DNA from: a virus
Length of the DNA stretch: 21,379 nucleotides
IMG/VR virus record: IMGVR_UViG_3300031951_009594
Coordinates: 1-21,379 of that record
Reading direction: 5' to 3' (one strand)
Each line of letters begins with the position of its first letter. Positions within the stretch are counted from its first letter, which is position 1. The notes beneath the pieces are model-generated. The model made no database searches. It was not told where the DNA came from and was given only the letters and a program-made list of their open reading frames with translations. The translations under genes and the position numbers were made by a program. Positions 13,799 through 20,815 of this stretch are shown here, piece by piece.

Positions 13799-14730
13799 AC
13801 ACTACATTTATTATTAACGGCGGTGCAGGAAGAGTAATTGCAGCGATACCTGCATTAGAAAAATTTCATAGACTAAATCCAAAGAATGATTTTAGAGTAA
13901 TCGTTCACGGGTGGCAAGACTTATATTGGAGCCATCCTATTCTTCAACCAAGAACGATAGGAATTCATCAAAAGAATATCTTTGAAGAGTACGTAAAGAA
14001 TTATAATCTAGTGTGCCCAGAACCTTATTATATACACGACTACTACAATCAAAAGATATCACTAGCTGAAGCATTTGACCGTCAAATAAATAATACGACG
14101 GATCATAAGGATCTCGAAAAGCCTAACCTATACATCAGCACCTATGAGCGTACATCTGTTCAGAGAATTGTTGAAGAGTTTAAGCAGATACATAAGAAGA
14201 ATAAAGTAGTGGTATTTCAGCCTTATGGAAGTACTATGACGATTTCAAACAATAGACCATACGATATTTCAAACAGAAGTTTAGATGTCGATGACTACTT
14301 AAAGATCGGAAAGTTTTTAAACGATAAAGACTGTCTAATCTTCTTCTTTGGTAACAGAGAACTCAAACATCCTGGAGATAACTTTAGCGCGGATCTAACT
14401 AACTTTAATCCTGAACTAAGAATGTACATGGCTCTAATAAGCGAGTGTGATTATTTCGTAGGATGCGATAGCGTAGGTCAACATATGGCTAGAGCTTTTG
14501 ATAAACCCGGATCTGTGTTTATGGGTAGTACGTTTGAAAAGAACGTAAGTTATCCTGACCATTTTAAATTCTTTAGAAAACAGGGACAAGATCCAGTTTA
14601 CAGTCCGATTCGCCTTGGTGGAGTAGAATCGGACTTCACGGACAGATTGAATGACGGAATCATGAATTTTTCTGCGAACGAAATTAACGAGTCCTGCCAA
14701 GTAATACTTAAAGACATATATGACGAATAA
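13795..14730 (+). CDS. GT9-like (heptosyltransferase-related) GT-B glycosyltransferase
   Basis: 311 residues when started at the ATGA overlap at 13795. The in-frame ATG at 13765 would add ten residues lying inside the previous gene, and the family-like MNTTFIINGGAGRVIAAIPA begins at 13795. The GGAGRVIAAIPALEKF motif (9-24) matches the G-D/G-x-x-x-x-P-A-L-x-x-L start of GT9 enzymes. The C-terminal half has VVVFQPYGS, then IFFFGNRE and ECDYFVGCDSVGQHMARAFDKPGSVFMGST, the GT9 donor-site region in which heptosyltransferases carry a D-S/T-G-x-x-H-x-A-A motif. With HldD- and HldE-like genes in the same operon, an ADP-heptose donor is plausible but not shown. Confidence 0.65.
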   Translation: MNTTFIINGGAGRVIAAIPALEKFHRLNPKNDFRVIVHGWQDLYWSHPILQPRTIGIHQKNIFEEYVKNYNLVCPEPYYIHDYYNQKISLAEAFDRQINNTTDHKDLEKPNLYISTYERTSVQRIVEEFKQIHKKNKVVVFQPYGSTMTISNNRPYDISNRSLDVDDYLKIGKFLNDKDCLIFFFGNRELKHPGDNFSADLTNFNPELRMYMALISECDYFVGCDSVGQHMARAFDKPGSVFMGSTFEKNVSYPDHFKFFRKQGQDPVYSPIRLGGVESDFTDRLNDGIMNFSANEINESCQVILKDIYDE

Positions 14731-14741
14731 TTGGAGAATCT

Positions 14742-15287
14742 ATGAGTAACACAAATTTTTCTGTAAATCGTTCTGTAATTAATTATATCCACGCAAGAGA
14801 CTACTTTCCGAAAGATGAAGTAGAACAACTTCGGCCTCTTGTGCAAGATGTGCATTGGGTAGATAAAAAGTTTGGTAAAGAGATGGAGCATTTCAATCTC
14901 ATCTTCAACGACATCGATCTTGTAATCGGTAAGATGGTTGGCGACATAGTTGAGATAGATAGAGCAGCGTCAGGAACCCTTCGTAGAACAATACACGAAG
15001 TAATACACTTCGAAGATTTTGCAGACTTAAACGACTGGAGATTCGTCGTTTCACTCGAAGAAAATGAATTTAAGACATATATACACAAAGATGGATATAA
15101 GAGTGTTCTTGATTTTATTAAAGATGAAGAGAGTCAAGATAAAGAACTCGACTATCTTAATAATGACGAATGGGAAGTAGAGACATCAATAAAAATGAAA
15201 CCAAACGATGTCTTATTCTATCGCCCATGGATCTTTCATTCATTTCAAGACGGCATACTTCACTACTACAAATTAAAAGTATTGTAA
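14742..15287 (+). CDS. Probable 2OG-Fe(II) dioxygenase
   Basis: 181 residues with GGAG at 14733-14736, five bases from the ATG. The central and C-terminal parts read as a small jelly-roll: DWRFVVSLEENEFKTYIHKDG, with His115-x-Asp117 in HxD position, then MKPNDVLFYRPWIFHSFQDG with His166 as the distal ligand, and YYKLKV with Lys177 where 2-oxoglutarate is bound by Arg or Lys in this fold. The long interval between HxD and distal His is within family range. 2OG oxygenases are common in marine T4-like phages. The hydroxylated substrate is unknown; a prolyl or sugar target would fit the neighbourhood. The match is based on spacing and motif only. Confidence 0.5.
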   Translation: MSNTNFSVNRSVINYIHARDYFPKDEVEQLRPLVQDVHWVDKKFGKEMEHFNLIFNDIDLVIGKMVGDIVEIDRAASGTLRRTIHEVIHFEDFADLNDWRFVVSLEENEFKTYIHKDGYKSVLDFIKDEESQDKELDYLNNDEWEVETSIKMKPNDVLFYRPWIFHSFQDGILHYYKLKVL

Positions 15288-15294
15288 GTGCATA

Positions 15295-15966
15295 ATGTCT
15301 ATTAACGTTTATGTGGTTACTTCAACTATAGTTACAGGAATTGGCCACATAGATCCGCAGACTAGATTTTATGAAACTATCGAAACAATTAAGAGTATAA
15401 GAAAACAAGACAAAGATTCATATGTTATATTAATAGATAACTCTTTGTCTAAGTTGCCGGATGCTGAAGAGAATTTAATATCGAGTATGGCTGACTATTA
15501 CCTATACGTCGGAGATAGAAAGCAATGTATAGAATTCAACAAGAACGGAGTTCGTTCTGCCGGCGAAGCGTTTATTCTTTTAGTATCCTTTGATGTTATT
15601 CGTAACGAAATTAGAAACGAAGTAAATAGAATATTCAAGGTGTCCGGAAGATACAGACTTACAGAAAGTTTTGATCCGTTAGAGTACGACTCATTCAAAG
15701 GAAAATACTGTTTTAAGTCAAGAGAAGAAAACATGAGACACGATGAAACCGCGTGTTTCTTACATACACGCCTTTGGTCCTTTTGTTACACTTTATTAGA
15801 TGACGCTAATGACTTATTAAGAAAGTCTCTTAAGACGATTTTTGAAAAAAATGTTAACATAGAAGAAGCCATGTTCGTTAACATAAATAAAAACTTGATA
15901 GCAGAAAAAGATATATTGCATTGTGAAGGTATGCTTGCTATGTGGAATGAAAAGGTATCAGAATGA
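15295..15966 (+). CDS. Possible GT-A-fold glycosyltransferase
   Basis: 223 residues. The N-terminus INVYVVTSTIVTG, then RFYETIETIKSIRKQ and SYVILIDNSL, looks like the first strands and helix of a GT-A nucleotide-sugar domain. VNRIFKVSGRYRLTESFD near the middle (about 110-130) resembles the F-K-x-S-G-R-Y element of some capsule and LPS transferases. There is no obvious DxD; DNS at about 48-50 and the SGRY block are the best candidates for the binding site. It sits between the oxygenase and the HldE-like nucleotidyltransferase and overlaps the latter by four bases (ATGA). No better family recognised. Confidence 0.45.
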   Translation: MSINVYVVTSTIVTGIGHIDPQTRFYETIETIKSIRKQDKDSYVILIDNSLSKLPDAEENLISSMADYYLYVGDRKQCIEFNKNGVRSAGEAFILLVSFDVIRNEIRNEVNRIFKVSGRYRLTESFDPLEYDSFKGKYCFKSREENMRHDETACFLHTRLWSFCYTLLDDANDLLRKSLKTIFEKNVNIEEAMFVNINKNLIAEKDILHCEGMLAMWNEKVSE

Positions 15967-16382
15967 AAGTATTCATAAACGGAACTTTTGATATACTGCA
16001 TCCTGGTCACATGCGGCTTATCACTTTTGCCTCAAACTACGGAGACTATCTAAAGATCGGCATAGACTCAGATAGTAGAGTTAAAAAACTAAAGGGCGCA
16101 TCTCGACCAATCAATAACCAAGATACGAGAGCAACTATGCTTTTTCATGTGAAAGGCGTTGACGAAATTTCTATCTTTGACAGTGAAGAAGAACTGATAA
16201 ATATTATCAGAGAGTATGAACCGGACTATATGGTTGTCGGTTCTGACTACAGAAATAAAAAAGTGATAGGCAGCGAGTATGCAAAGAAACTGATATTCTT
16301 TGATAGAATAGAAGAATACTCTTCGACTCGAGTGATAGAAAAGATAAGAGATGAACGTACACTATGCGCTGCAAACTTGTGA
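15963..16382 (+). CDS. HldE C-terminal-type nucleotidyltransferase (probable heptose-1-phosphate adenylyltransferase)
   Basis: 139 residues, the usual size of the stand-alone domain. It has the cytidylyltransferase-like core: FINGTFDILHPGHMRLI with HPGH at 13-16 (the HxGH nucleotide site), YLKIGIDSDSRVKKLKGASRPIN (29-51), whose KKLKG.SRP segment is typical of the RfaE/HldE domain II, then EPDYMVVGSDYRNKKVIGS and EYSSTRVIEKI (the S-T-T/R-x-I-I element). In bacteria this step makes ADP-heptose from heptose-1-phosphate. In many bacteria it is fused to the kinase; here the kinase is a separate gene at 17132. A glycerol-3-phosphate cytidylyltransferase is the main alternative. It overlaps the next gene by 32 nt. 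Confidence 0.75.
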   Translation: MKVFINGTFDILHPGHMRLITFASNYGDYLKIGIDSDSRVKKLKGASRPINNQDTRATMLFHVKGVDEISIFDSEEELINIIREYEPDYMVVGSDYRNKKVIGSEYAKKLIFFDRIEEYSSTRVIEKIRDERTLCAANL

Positions 16383-17154
16383 TATCGCGTCAAACCAGGT
16401 AACCAAGAGATACTGCTGTGACACGAAACACGAGCTTATTCGAAAGTGCGTGTCTTCTTTCTTTCAATCAGTTCACGAAGCAGCCAAAAGAGATAGATCT
16501 ATTAATCATCGCATAGCAATATTCGACGATCATTCTACGCAAGAAACAGTTTACTTTATTCAAGAATGTGTTAAAATATATTCAAAAGAAAACGTTCAGG
16601 TTGAGCTGTATCATCTAGAAAACTTAGGCATAATGAATTCGATCCGCTCTTGCTACGAATGGCTATTGAGTAATGGAACGGATTTAGTATACCAAGTTCA
16701 AGACGATTATCTTTTTGAAAAATCTGCGATAACCGAGGTCATTGATACATACTTTAGGATGCTGATTGAGACAAACACGCAACCAATCGTAACACCCTAT
16801 AATGCGCCGTATCTTTGGTCTGCCGTATATCGAAACAGTACTACTCCGAGAACGATCTTTATGGGAGAGAAGAGATACTGGATTCAGATATACGACGTGT
16901 CTTGTTCGTTTTTAACGAGTCATCAAAATTTCATAAATAATAGTGATATACTCGAGAAGTTCTTAAATCTGGATCCTCGAGATCCTGAACTTGAAAAGAT
17001 CTCTCTCAATAAGATAATGGTAGAAAGAGGTTGTCTCGCAGTATGTCCGTTTGAAAGCATTGCTCTGCATATGCAAGGTGAATACGAGCGTGATCCGTAT
17101 GTTGATTGGAAATTATTATGGGACTCTATAGATGAAGATATTATTACTAGGTGA
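16351..17154 (+). CDS. GT-A (GT2-like) glycosyltransferase, copy B
   Basis: 267 residues, paralogue of the gene at 13016. Shared elements in order: MNVHYALQTCDI, CVSSFFQSV, IAIFDDHSTQETVYFI (55-70), DLVYQVQDDYLFEKSAI (111-127, DDY as metal site) and FESIALHMQGEYERDPYVDW. The spacing between these blocks is conserved, though most other residues differ, so the duplication is old or the copies came in separately. The start at 16351 lies inside the previous gene; it is supported by its alignment with the N-terminus of copy A. The last 23 nt overlap the kinase gene. Confidence 0.75.
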   Translation: MNVHYALQTCDIASNQVTKRYCCDTKHELIRKCVSSFFQSVHEAAKRDRSINHRIAIFDDHSTQETVYFIQECVKIYSKENVQVELYHLENLGIMNSIRSCYEWLLSNGTDLVYQVQDDYLFEKSAITEVIDTYFRMLIETNTQPIVTPYNAPYLWSAVYRNSTTPRTIFMGEKRYWIQIYDVSCSFLTSHQNFINNSDILEKFLNLDPRDPELEKISLNKIMVERGCLAVCPFESIALHMQGEYERDPYVDWKLLWDSIDEDIITR

Positions 17155-17875
17155 CAGCTGTTATGATTACTATCACTACGGTGAAGTAAACCGTATTAGT
17201 CCAGAAGCTCCTATTCCGATCTTTGATCACGTATACACCAAGAAGAAACTTGGCATGATGTCAAACGTTCTTGAGAACTTTCGTTCTCTTGGAGTAAATC
17301 CTGACTATCAGACGTATTTCTTTGAGAATAAGAATCGTTATATAGATGTAAAATCAAAACAACAGTTGCTTCGTGTAGATCAAAGGATTGAAGAAGAGGG
17401 TATTGATACTATCATATATGATGGCGTTCAGTTTAATGAATACGATGCAATCGTTATCTCTGACTATGATAAGGGATTCGTTAGTTATGACGACATTAAG
17501 CGGATACGTCAAGAGTTCAAAGGTCCTGTCTTTATAGATACCAAAAAGAAGTACCTCGCAGATATAGGCAACTGCTTTGTTAAGATTAACCAATACGAAC
17601 ACAAGAACTTAATTTCAGAGCCAAAACCAGAAAACCTTATCGTCACTCGCGGCGATGATGGCGCGGTATGGAATAATGTATTATACTTCTCACCAAGAGT
17701 AGAAGCACATGATGTATGCGGCGCCGGAGACACATTCCTTGCAGCCCTCGTGTTTGAATACCTTCGTAAGGACTGCGATATGGAATCGGCAATATTATTC
17801 GCAATGAAAGCAGCGGCAGTTACTGTTCAGAAGATCGGTGTATATGCGCCAACTTTAAAAGAGATAGAAGGATAA
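17132..17875 (+). CDS. PfkB-family kinase, HldE N-terminal type (probable heptose-7-phosphate kinase), compact
   Basis: 247 residues, against about 315 for bacterial HldE kinase domains. Family marks: MKILLLGDSCYDYYHYGEVNR, RISPEAPIPIF (21-31), a degenerate LGMMSNVLENFRSLG where HldE has G-G-A-A-N-V-A, SKQQLLRVDQ (75-84, very HldE-like), IVISDYDKG (107-115), FIDTKKKYL, VTRGDDGA and the catalytic PfkB signature DVCGAGDTFLAAL (194-206, catalytic Asp200). The missing ~60 residues fall between the NV..N motif and QQLLRVD, where other members have the lid/sugar-binding region. Product would be heptose-1,7-bisphosphate, consumed after dephosphorylation by the nucleotidyltransferase encoded at 15963. 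No phosphatase (GmhB) or isomerase (GmhA) gene is in the window. Confidence 0.75.
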   Translation: MKILLLGDSCYDYYHYGEVNRISPEAPIPIFDHVYTKKKLGMMSNVLENFRSLGVNPDYQTYFFENKNRYIDVKSKQQLLRVDQRIEEEGIDTIIYDGVQFNEYDAIVISDYDKGFVSYDDIKRIRQEFKGPVFIDTKKKYLADIGNCFVKINQYEHKNLISEPKPENLIVTRGDDGAVWNNVLYFSPRVEAHDVCGAGDTFLAALVFEYLRKDCDMESAILFAMKAAAVTVQKIGVYAPTLKEIEG

Positions 17876-17881
17876 CATATA

Positions 17882-18520
17882 ATGCGTTATAATGTGATTA
17901 ATCATTTAGCCGCGGCTTACTATGACAATAATTGTTCATATCTTGAGATTGGAGTAGAGCACCCCGAAAATTGTTTTAATCTCATAAACGCATCGAAAAA
18001 ATGTTCTGTCGATCCGCAAAAGACAAGACCAGAAGTTCATATTGACTATCAAATGACTTCTGACGAATTCTTTGAGAAGTTGCGTAATAAGAAGACTGAG
18101 TTTGAACCCGATCACAAGTGGGACATCATCTTTATAGACGGCCTTCACTTAGCAGATCAAGTATATCGTGACATACAAAATGCGATTAATCACTGTAAAG
18201 GATTTGTAGTTTTACACGACTGTGGTCCAGAAAATTTTTATAATGCGCATTCTGACTATAAATTTTTCAAAGAAAACGGCGGAGCGTGGTGTGGAACCAC
18301 ATGGAAAGCTTTCTATAAGTTTAGGACTGAAACATACCTAAAGACTTATACCGTCGACATAGATTATGGAATTGGAGTCATAGAGATGAACTCTGAGGGA
18401 ACACCAATAAAGCTAGATAATCCGTGGTTTGAATATGGAAAGTTTAAAAACAACATGACTCTAGACTTAGGCTTAATTACACCTATTCAATTTATAAATG
18501 ATCATCCTATTAAGGAGTAG
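17882..18520 (+). CDS. Class I SAM methyltransferase (Methyltransf_24-like)
   Basis: 212 residues with AGAAGGA at 17867-17873, eight bases from the ATG. SYLEIGVEHPENCFNLI (19-35) is a SAM-loop variant of E-I-G-V type, CSVDP (41-45) supplies the strand-2 acidic residue, and WDIIFIDGLHLADQVYRDI (81-99) with FVVLHDCGP (109-117) is the characteristic I-D-G-x-H / x-H-D block of the Methyltransf_24-like group, which acts in LPS and capsule clusters among others. The C-terminal third is not assignable. Substrate unknown. Confidence 0.7.
   Translation: MRYNVINHLAAAYYDNNCSYLEIGVEHPENCFNLINASKKCSVDPQKTRPEVHIDYQMTSDEFFEKLRNKKTEFEPDHKWDIIFIDGLHLADQVYRDIQNAINHCKGFVVLHDCGPENFYNAHSDYKFFKENGGAWCGTTWKAFYKFRTETYLKTYTVDIDYGIGVIEMNSEGTPIKLDNPWFEYGKFKNNMTLDLGLITPIQFINDHPIKE
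18511..18517 (+). promoter_or_regulatory. Ribosome binding site that fixes the cupin start at 18525
   Basis: TAAGGAG lies seven bases before the ATG at 18525. An in-frame ATG at 18498 would put this site inside the gene and lacks its own, so 18525 is preferred. Confidence 0.75.
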
Positions 18521-18524
18521 TGAA

Positions 18525-18896
18525 ATGACAAGACTTAACGGATTTGTAGAAAAGGGTTGGGGCCACGAACTTATTTGGGCCACTAACGATAAGTATTGTG
18601 GAAAGCTTCTAAACTTTAATGCTGGCGCAAAGTTTTCAATGCATTTTCACAGAGAAAAAGACGAGACTTGGTATGTGCTATCTGGAGAATTTATAGTTCA
18701 TTGGATAGATACAGAAAACGCTAAGAGACATTCTTTAGTACTTACTACCGGATCAACTTGGAGAAATACACCGCTTCAACCCCATCAGATAGAATGTCTC
18801 CAAGAAGGTACTATTATTGAAGTTTCAACGCCGGATTCTGTAGAGGATAATTACAGAATAATGCCGGGCGACAGTCAAAAGGAAGTTACATTATGA
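18525..18896 (+). CDS. Cupin-fold protein, sugar-phosphate isomerase-like
   Basis: 123 residues from the ATG at 18525. A single cupin domain: KGWGHELIWATNDKYCGKLL (10-29), GAKFSMHFHREKDETWYVLSGEF (34-56) with His40, His42 and Glu47 as metal ligands in cupin motif 1, and LQPHQIECLQEGTIIEVSTP with His87 in motif 2. The G-W-G-x-E...YCGK start is shared with small mannose-6-phosphate isomerase-like cupins found in sugar clusters. It may act as an isomerase or epimerase on a sugar phosphate or nucleotide sugar; a keto-sugar isomerase acting after the RmlB-like enzyme is another option. The stop overlaps the next ATG (ATGA). Confidence 0.7.
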   Translation: MTRLNGFVEKGWGHELIWATNDKYCGKLLNFNAGAKFSMHFHREKDETWYVLSGEFIVHWIDTENAKRHSLVLTTGSTWRNTPLQPHQIECLQEGTIIEVSTPDSVEDNYRIMPGDSQKEVTL

Positions 18897-19918
18897 AAAG
18901 AATATTGATTACTGGCGGAGCCGGATTTATTGCTCACCACCTAGTATGTAAAGTGCTCAGAGAGACAGACTGGGAGATCGTTACTCTCGATAGATTGGAC
19001 TACAGCGGCAATCTTAATCGCCTCCACGACTCACTACAAGAGTTCGACAGTGAAACGCGCAAGAGAGTAAGCGTGGTGTTTCACGACCTTAAAGCTGATA
19101 TGAACCCGCTCGTTCGTTCAGAAGTAGGAACTGTAAACTACATCGCTCACCTCGCGGCAGGATCGCACGTGGATCGTTCAATCGACTATCCGATGGAGTT
19201 CGTTCTCGATAACGTAGTTGGAACGTGTAATATACTCGAGTTTGCAAGATCGCAGAAGAGTAACCTTGAGAGATTTATATACTTCAGTACGGATGAAGTC
19301 TTTGGTCCTGCGCCTGATGGAATTAAGTATGGTGAAAACGATCGCTATAACTCTACTAATCCTTATAGTGCGTCAAAAGCAGGCGGAGAAGAACTTGCCG
19401 TTGCGTATGAGAACACATACGGTCTTCCGATCTATATCACTCATACCATGAATGTCTTCGGTCAGAGACAACATCCAGAGAAGTACATACCAATGTGCAT
19501 TAAGCGAGCTCGTGATGGTGAGAAGATTACAATCCACAGCGATAGAACAAAAACGATCCCAGGATCCCGTCACTATATTCATGCAGAAGACGTTGCTGAC
19601 GCTGTTCTATTCCTTCTTAAGAACCAATTCGATTTAAAGACAGAATGGGGTGGAGCTAAGTGTCCTAAATTTAACATCGTCGGCGCAGAAGAGATCAATA
19701 ACTATGAACTCGCAAAGATCATTGCCGATGCACAGGGTAAGGAACTCAACTACGAGTTTGTTGACTTCCACTCGAGCCGCCCAGGTCACGACCTTCGTTA
19801 TGCTCTAGATGGAAGCAAGATGAAGAATCTTGGATGGGAACCTGCTACATCAGTTCGTGAGAGAATTGCAGAAGTAGTGAAGTGGACTCTAGAAAATGAG
19901 AGATGGCTAAAGACATGA
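18893..19918 (+). CDS. Extended SDR, dTDP-glucose 4,6-dehydratase-like (RmlB-like)
   Basis: 341 residues, full length for the family. TGGAGFI (7-13) is the NAD site. HLAAGSHVDRSI (86-97) is the family block, with Gly where RmlB normally has Glu. FSTDEVFG (131-138) holds the dehydratase Thr-Asp-Glu triad, YSASK (158-162) supplies Tyr and Lys, and MNVFGQRQHPEKYIP, then GSRHYIHAEDVADAV, complete the pattern. In bacteria the reaction gives a 4-keto-6-deoxy sugar nucleotide. The nucleotide cannot be told from sequence, so UDP- or CDP-sugar dehydratases are alternatives. Coupled to both neighbours by ATGA overlaps. Confidence 0.8.
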   Translation: MKRILITGGAGFIAHHLVCKVLRETDWEIVTLDRLDYSGNLNRLHDSLQEFDSETRKRVSVVFHDLKADMNPLVRSEVGTVNYIAHLAAGSHVDRSIDYPMEFVLDNVVGTCNILEFARSQKSNLERFIYFSTDEVFGPAPDGIKYGENDRYNSTNPYSASKAGGEELAVAYENTYGLPIYITHTMNVFGQRQHPEKYIPMCIKRARDGEKITIHSDRTKTIPGSRHYIHAEDVADAVLFLLKNQFDLKTEWGGAKCPKFNIVGAEEINNYELAKIIADAQGKELNYEFVDFHSSRPGHDLRYALDGSKMKNLGWEPATSVRERIAEVVKWTLENERWLKT

Positions 19919-20703
19919 AAGTACTCGTTACAGGAACAAACGGATTTATAGGTCAGAACCTAATCAAAAAATTACCATCTGATTGGGAGTTGGTTAAGTT
20001 TGATATTAAGGACTATCCAGACACGCGTCCAAAGTATCTAGATTTTAGCAATCTTGACTGGGTAATCCACCTCGGAGCTCTAAGCTCAACCACTGAGAAG
20101 GATGCTAGAAGAGTGATGGACCTAAACCTTGCGTGGTCCATCGAACTCGCAGAAGAATGCGAGAAACATAATGTGAATTTGCAATGGTCTTCGTCCGCAT
20201 CTGTCTACGGAAACAAGTATAAGTGTCCGGTTGACGAGAGCAAAACTGTGTATCCTCTCAATCTATACGCAATGAGTAAGTATTTCTTCGAAGAGTATAT
20301 GAGATCAAAAGCTCATAAATTTATATGGCAAGGATTTCGTTACTTCAATGTATACGGCCCGTGCGAAGATCATAAAGGATCTCAGGCCAGTCCGTATAAT
20401 CAATTCGCGAGACAAGCTCGCGAGACTGGCGTCATTCGAGTGTTTGAAGGTTCTGAAAACTATAAGAGAGACTTCATACACGTTGATCGTGTAGTAGACG
20501 TACATCTTAAAATGATTGAGAAGAAAGAGAGTGGTATCTTTAACCTAGGCTCAGGATCTACTCGCAGCTTTCTTGACGTTGCGAGAGACGTCGCTCTTAT
20601 GTACAATGCTAGTATAGAGACAATACCATTTCCTGATCATCTGAGATCTCACTATCAGGAGTATACTCATGCGGACATGTACAAATTAAATATGCTTCTC
20701 TAA
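19915..20703 (+). CDS. hldD: ADP-glyceromanno-heptose 6-epimerase-like SDR, C-terminally short
   Basis: 262 residues from the ATGA overlap at 19915. An in-frame ATG at 19903 would add four residues. The match to HldD runs almost the whole length: VTGTNGFIGQNL (NAD(P) site), LGALSSTTEKD (53-63), SSSASVYGN, LNLYAMSKYFFEEYMR with Tyr118 and Lys122, GFRYFNVYGPCEDHKGS, FEGSENYKRDFIHV, SGIFNLGSGSTRSF, IPFPDHLRSHYQEYTHADM. Bacterial HldD is about 310 residues and continues with a G-Y...P...T..E-G-V segment that is absent here; it ends at MYKLNMLL. I looked in the other two frames after 20703 and found no continuation. It would convert ADP-D-glycero- to ADP-L-glycero-D-manno-heptose. Last gene of the sugar operon. 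Confidence 0.8.
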   Translation: MKVLVTGTNGFIGQNLIKKLPSDWELVKFDIKDYPDTRPKYLDFSNLDWVIHLGALSSTTEKDARRVMDLNLAWSIELAEECEKHNVNLQWSSSASVYGNKYKCPVDESKTVYPLNLYAMSKYFFEEYMRSKAHKFIWQGFRYFNVYGPCEDHKGSQASPYNQFARQARETGVIRVFEGSENYKRDFIHVDRVVDVHLKMIEKKESGIFNLGSGSTRSFLDVARDVALMYNASIETIPFPDHLRSHYQEYTHADMYKLNMLL

Positions 20704-20769
20704 TTCTATTATCCTTATCCGATAAATCTCATTATATCTGAATTATTGAAAATGTCAACTAAAATAATA

Positions 20770-20813
20770 GGCATACACTCTTTTATAAATAGAAACAAAA
20801 AAGAGTGTATGCC
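20770..20813 (+). promoter_or_regulatory. Perfect 15-bp inverted repeat with late promoter in the loop; probable translation-control hairpin
   Basis: GGCATACACTCTTTT (20770-20784) and AAAAGAGTGTATGCC (20799-20813) are exact reverse complements around a 14-nt loop. The right arm ends two bases before the ATG at 20816 and includes the only Shine-Dalgarno-like bases (AAGAG). The late promoter lies at the left arm/loop junction. RNA read through from the sugar operon would fold and hide the start region, while RNA started near 20797 would lack the left arm and stay open. There is no T run after the right arm, so a simple terminator is unlikely. Confidence 0.75.
20784..20791 (+). promoter_or_regulatory. 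T4-type late promoter (TATAAATA)
   Basis: A perfect TATAAATA followed by GA, as at 9619. The predicted start is about 20797, giving a leader of about 19 nt for the gene at 20816. The 112-bp gap 20704-20815 holds nothing else I can assign. Confidence 0.8.
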
Positions 20814-20815
20814 AA

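Noticed and set aside
618-20505. Minus-strand ORFs of 60-104 codons opposite many genes
   Set aside because: They lie antisense to well-supported genes, have no ribosome site and read as mirror images of the repeats (for example proline-rich versions of the propeller blades).
20770-20813. Inverted repeat as a simple terminator of the sugar operon
   Set aside because: The right arm is followed by AAATGACG and not by a T run, and the promoter lies inside it.
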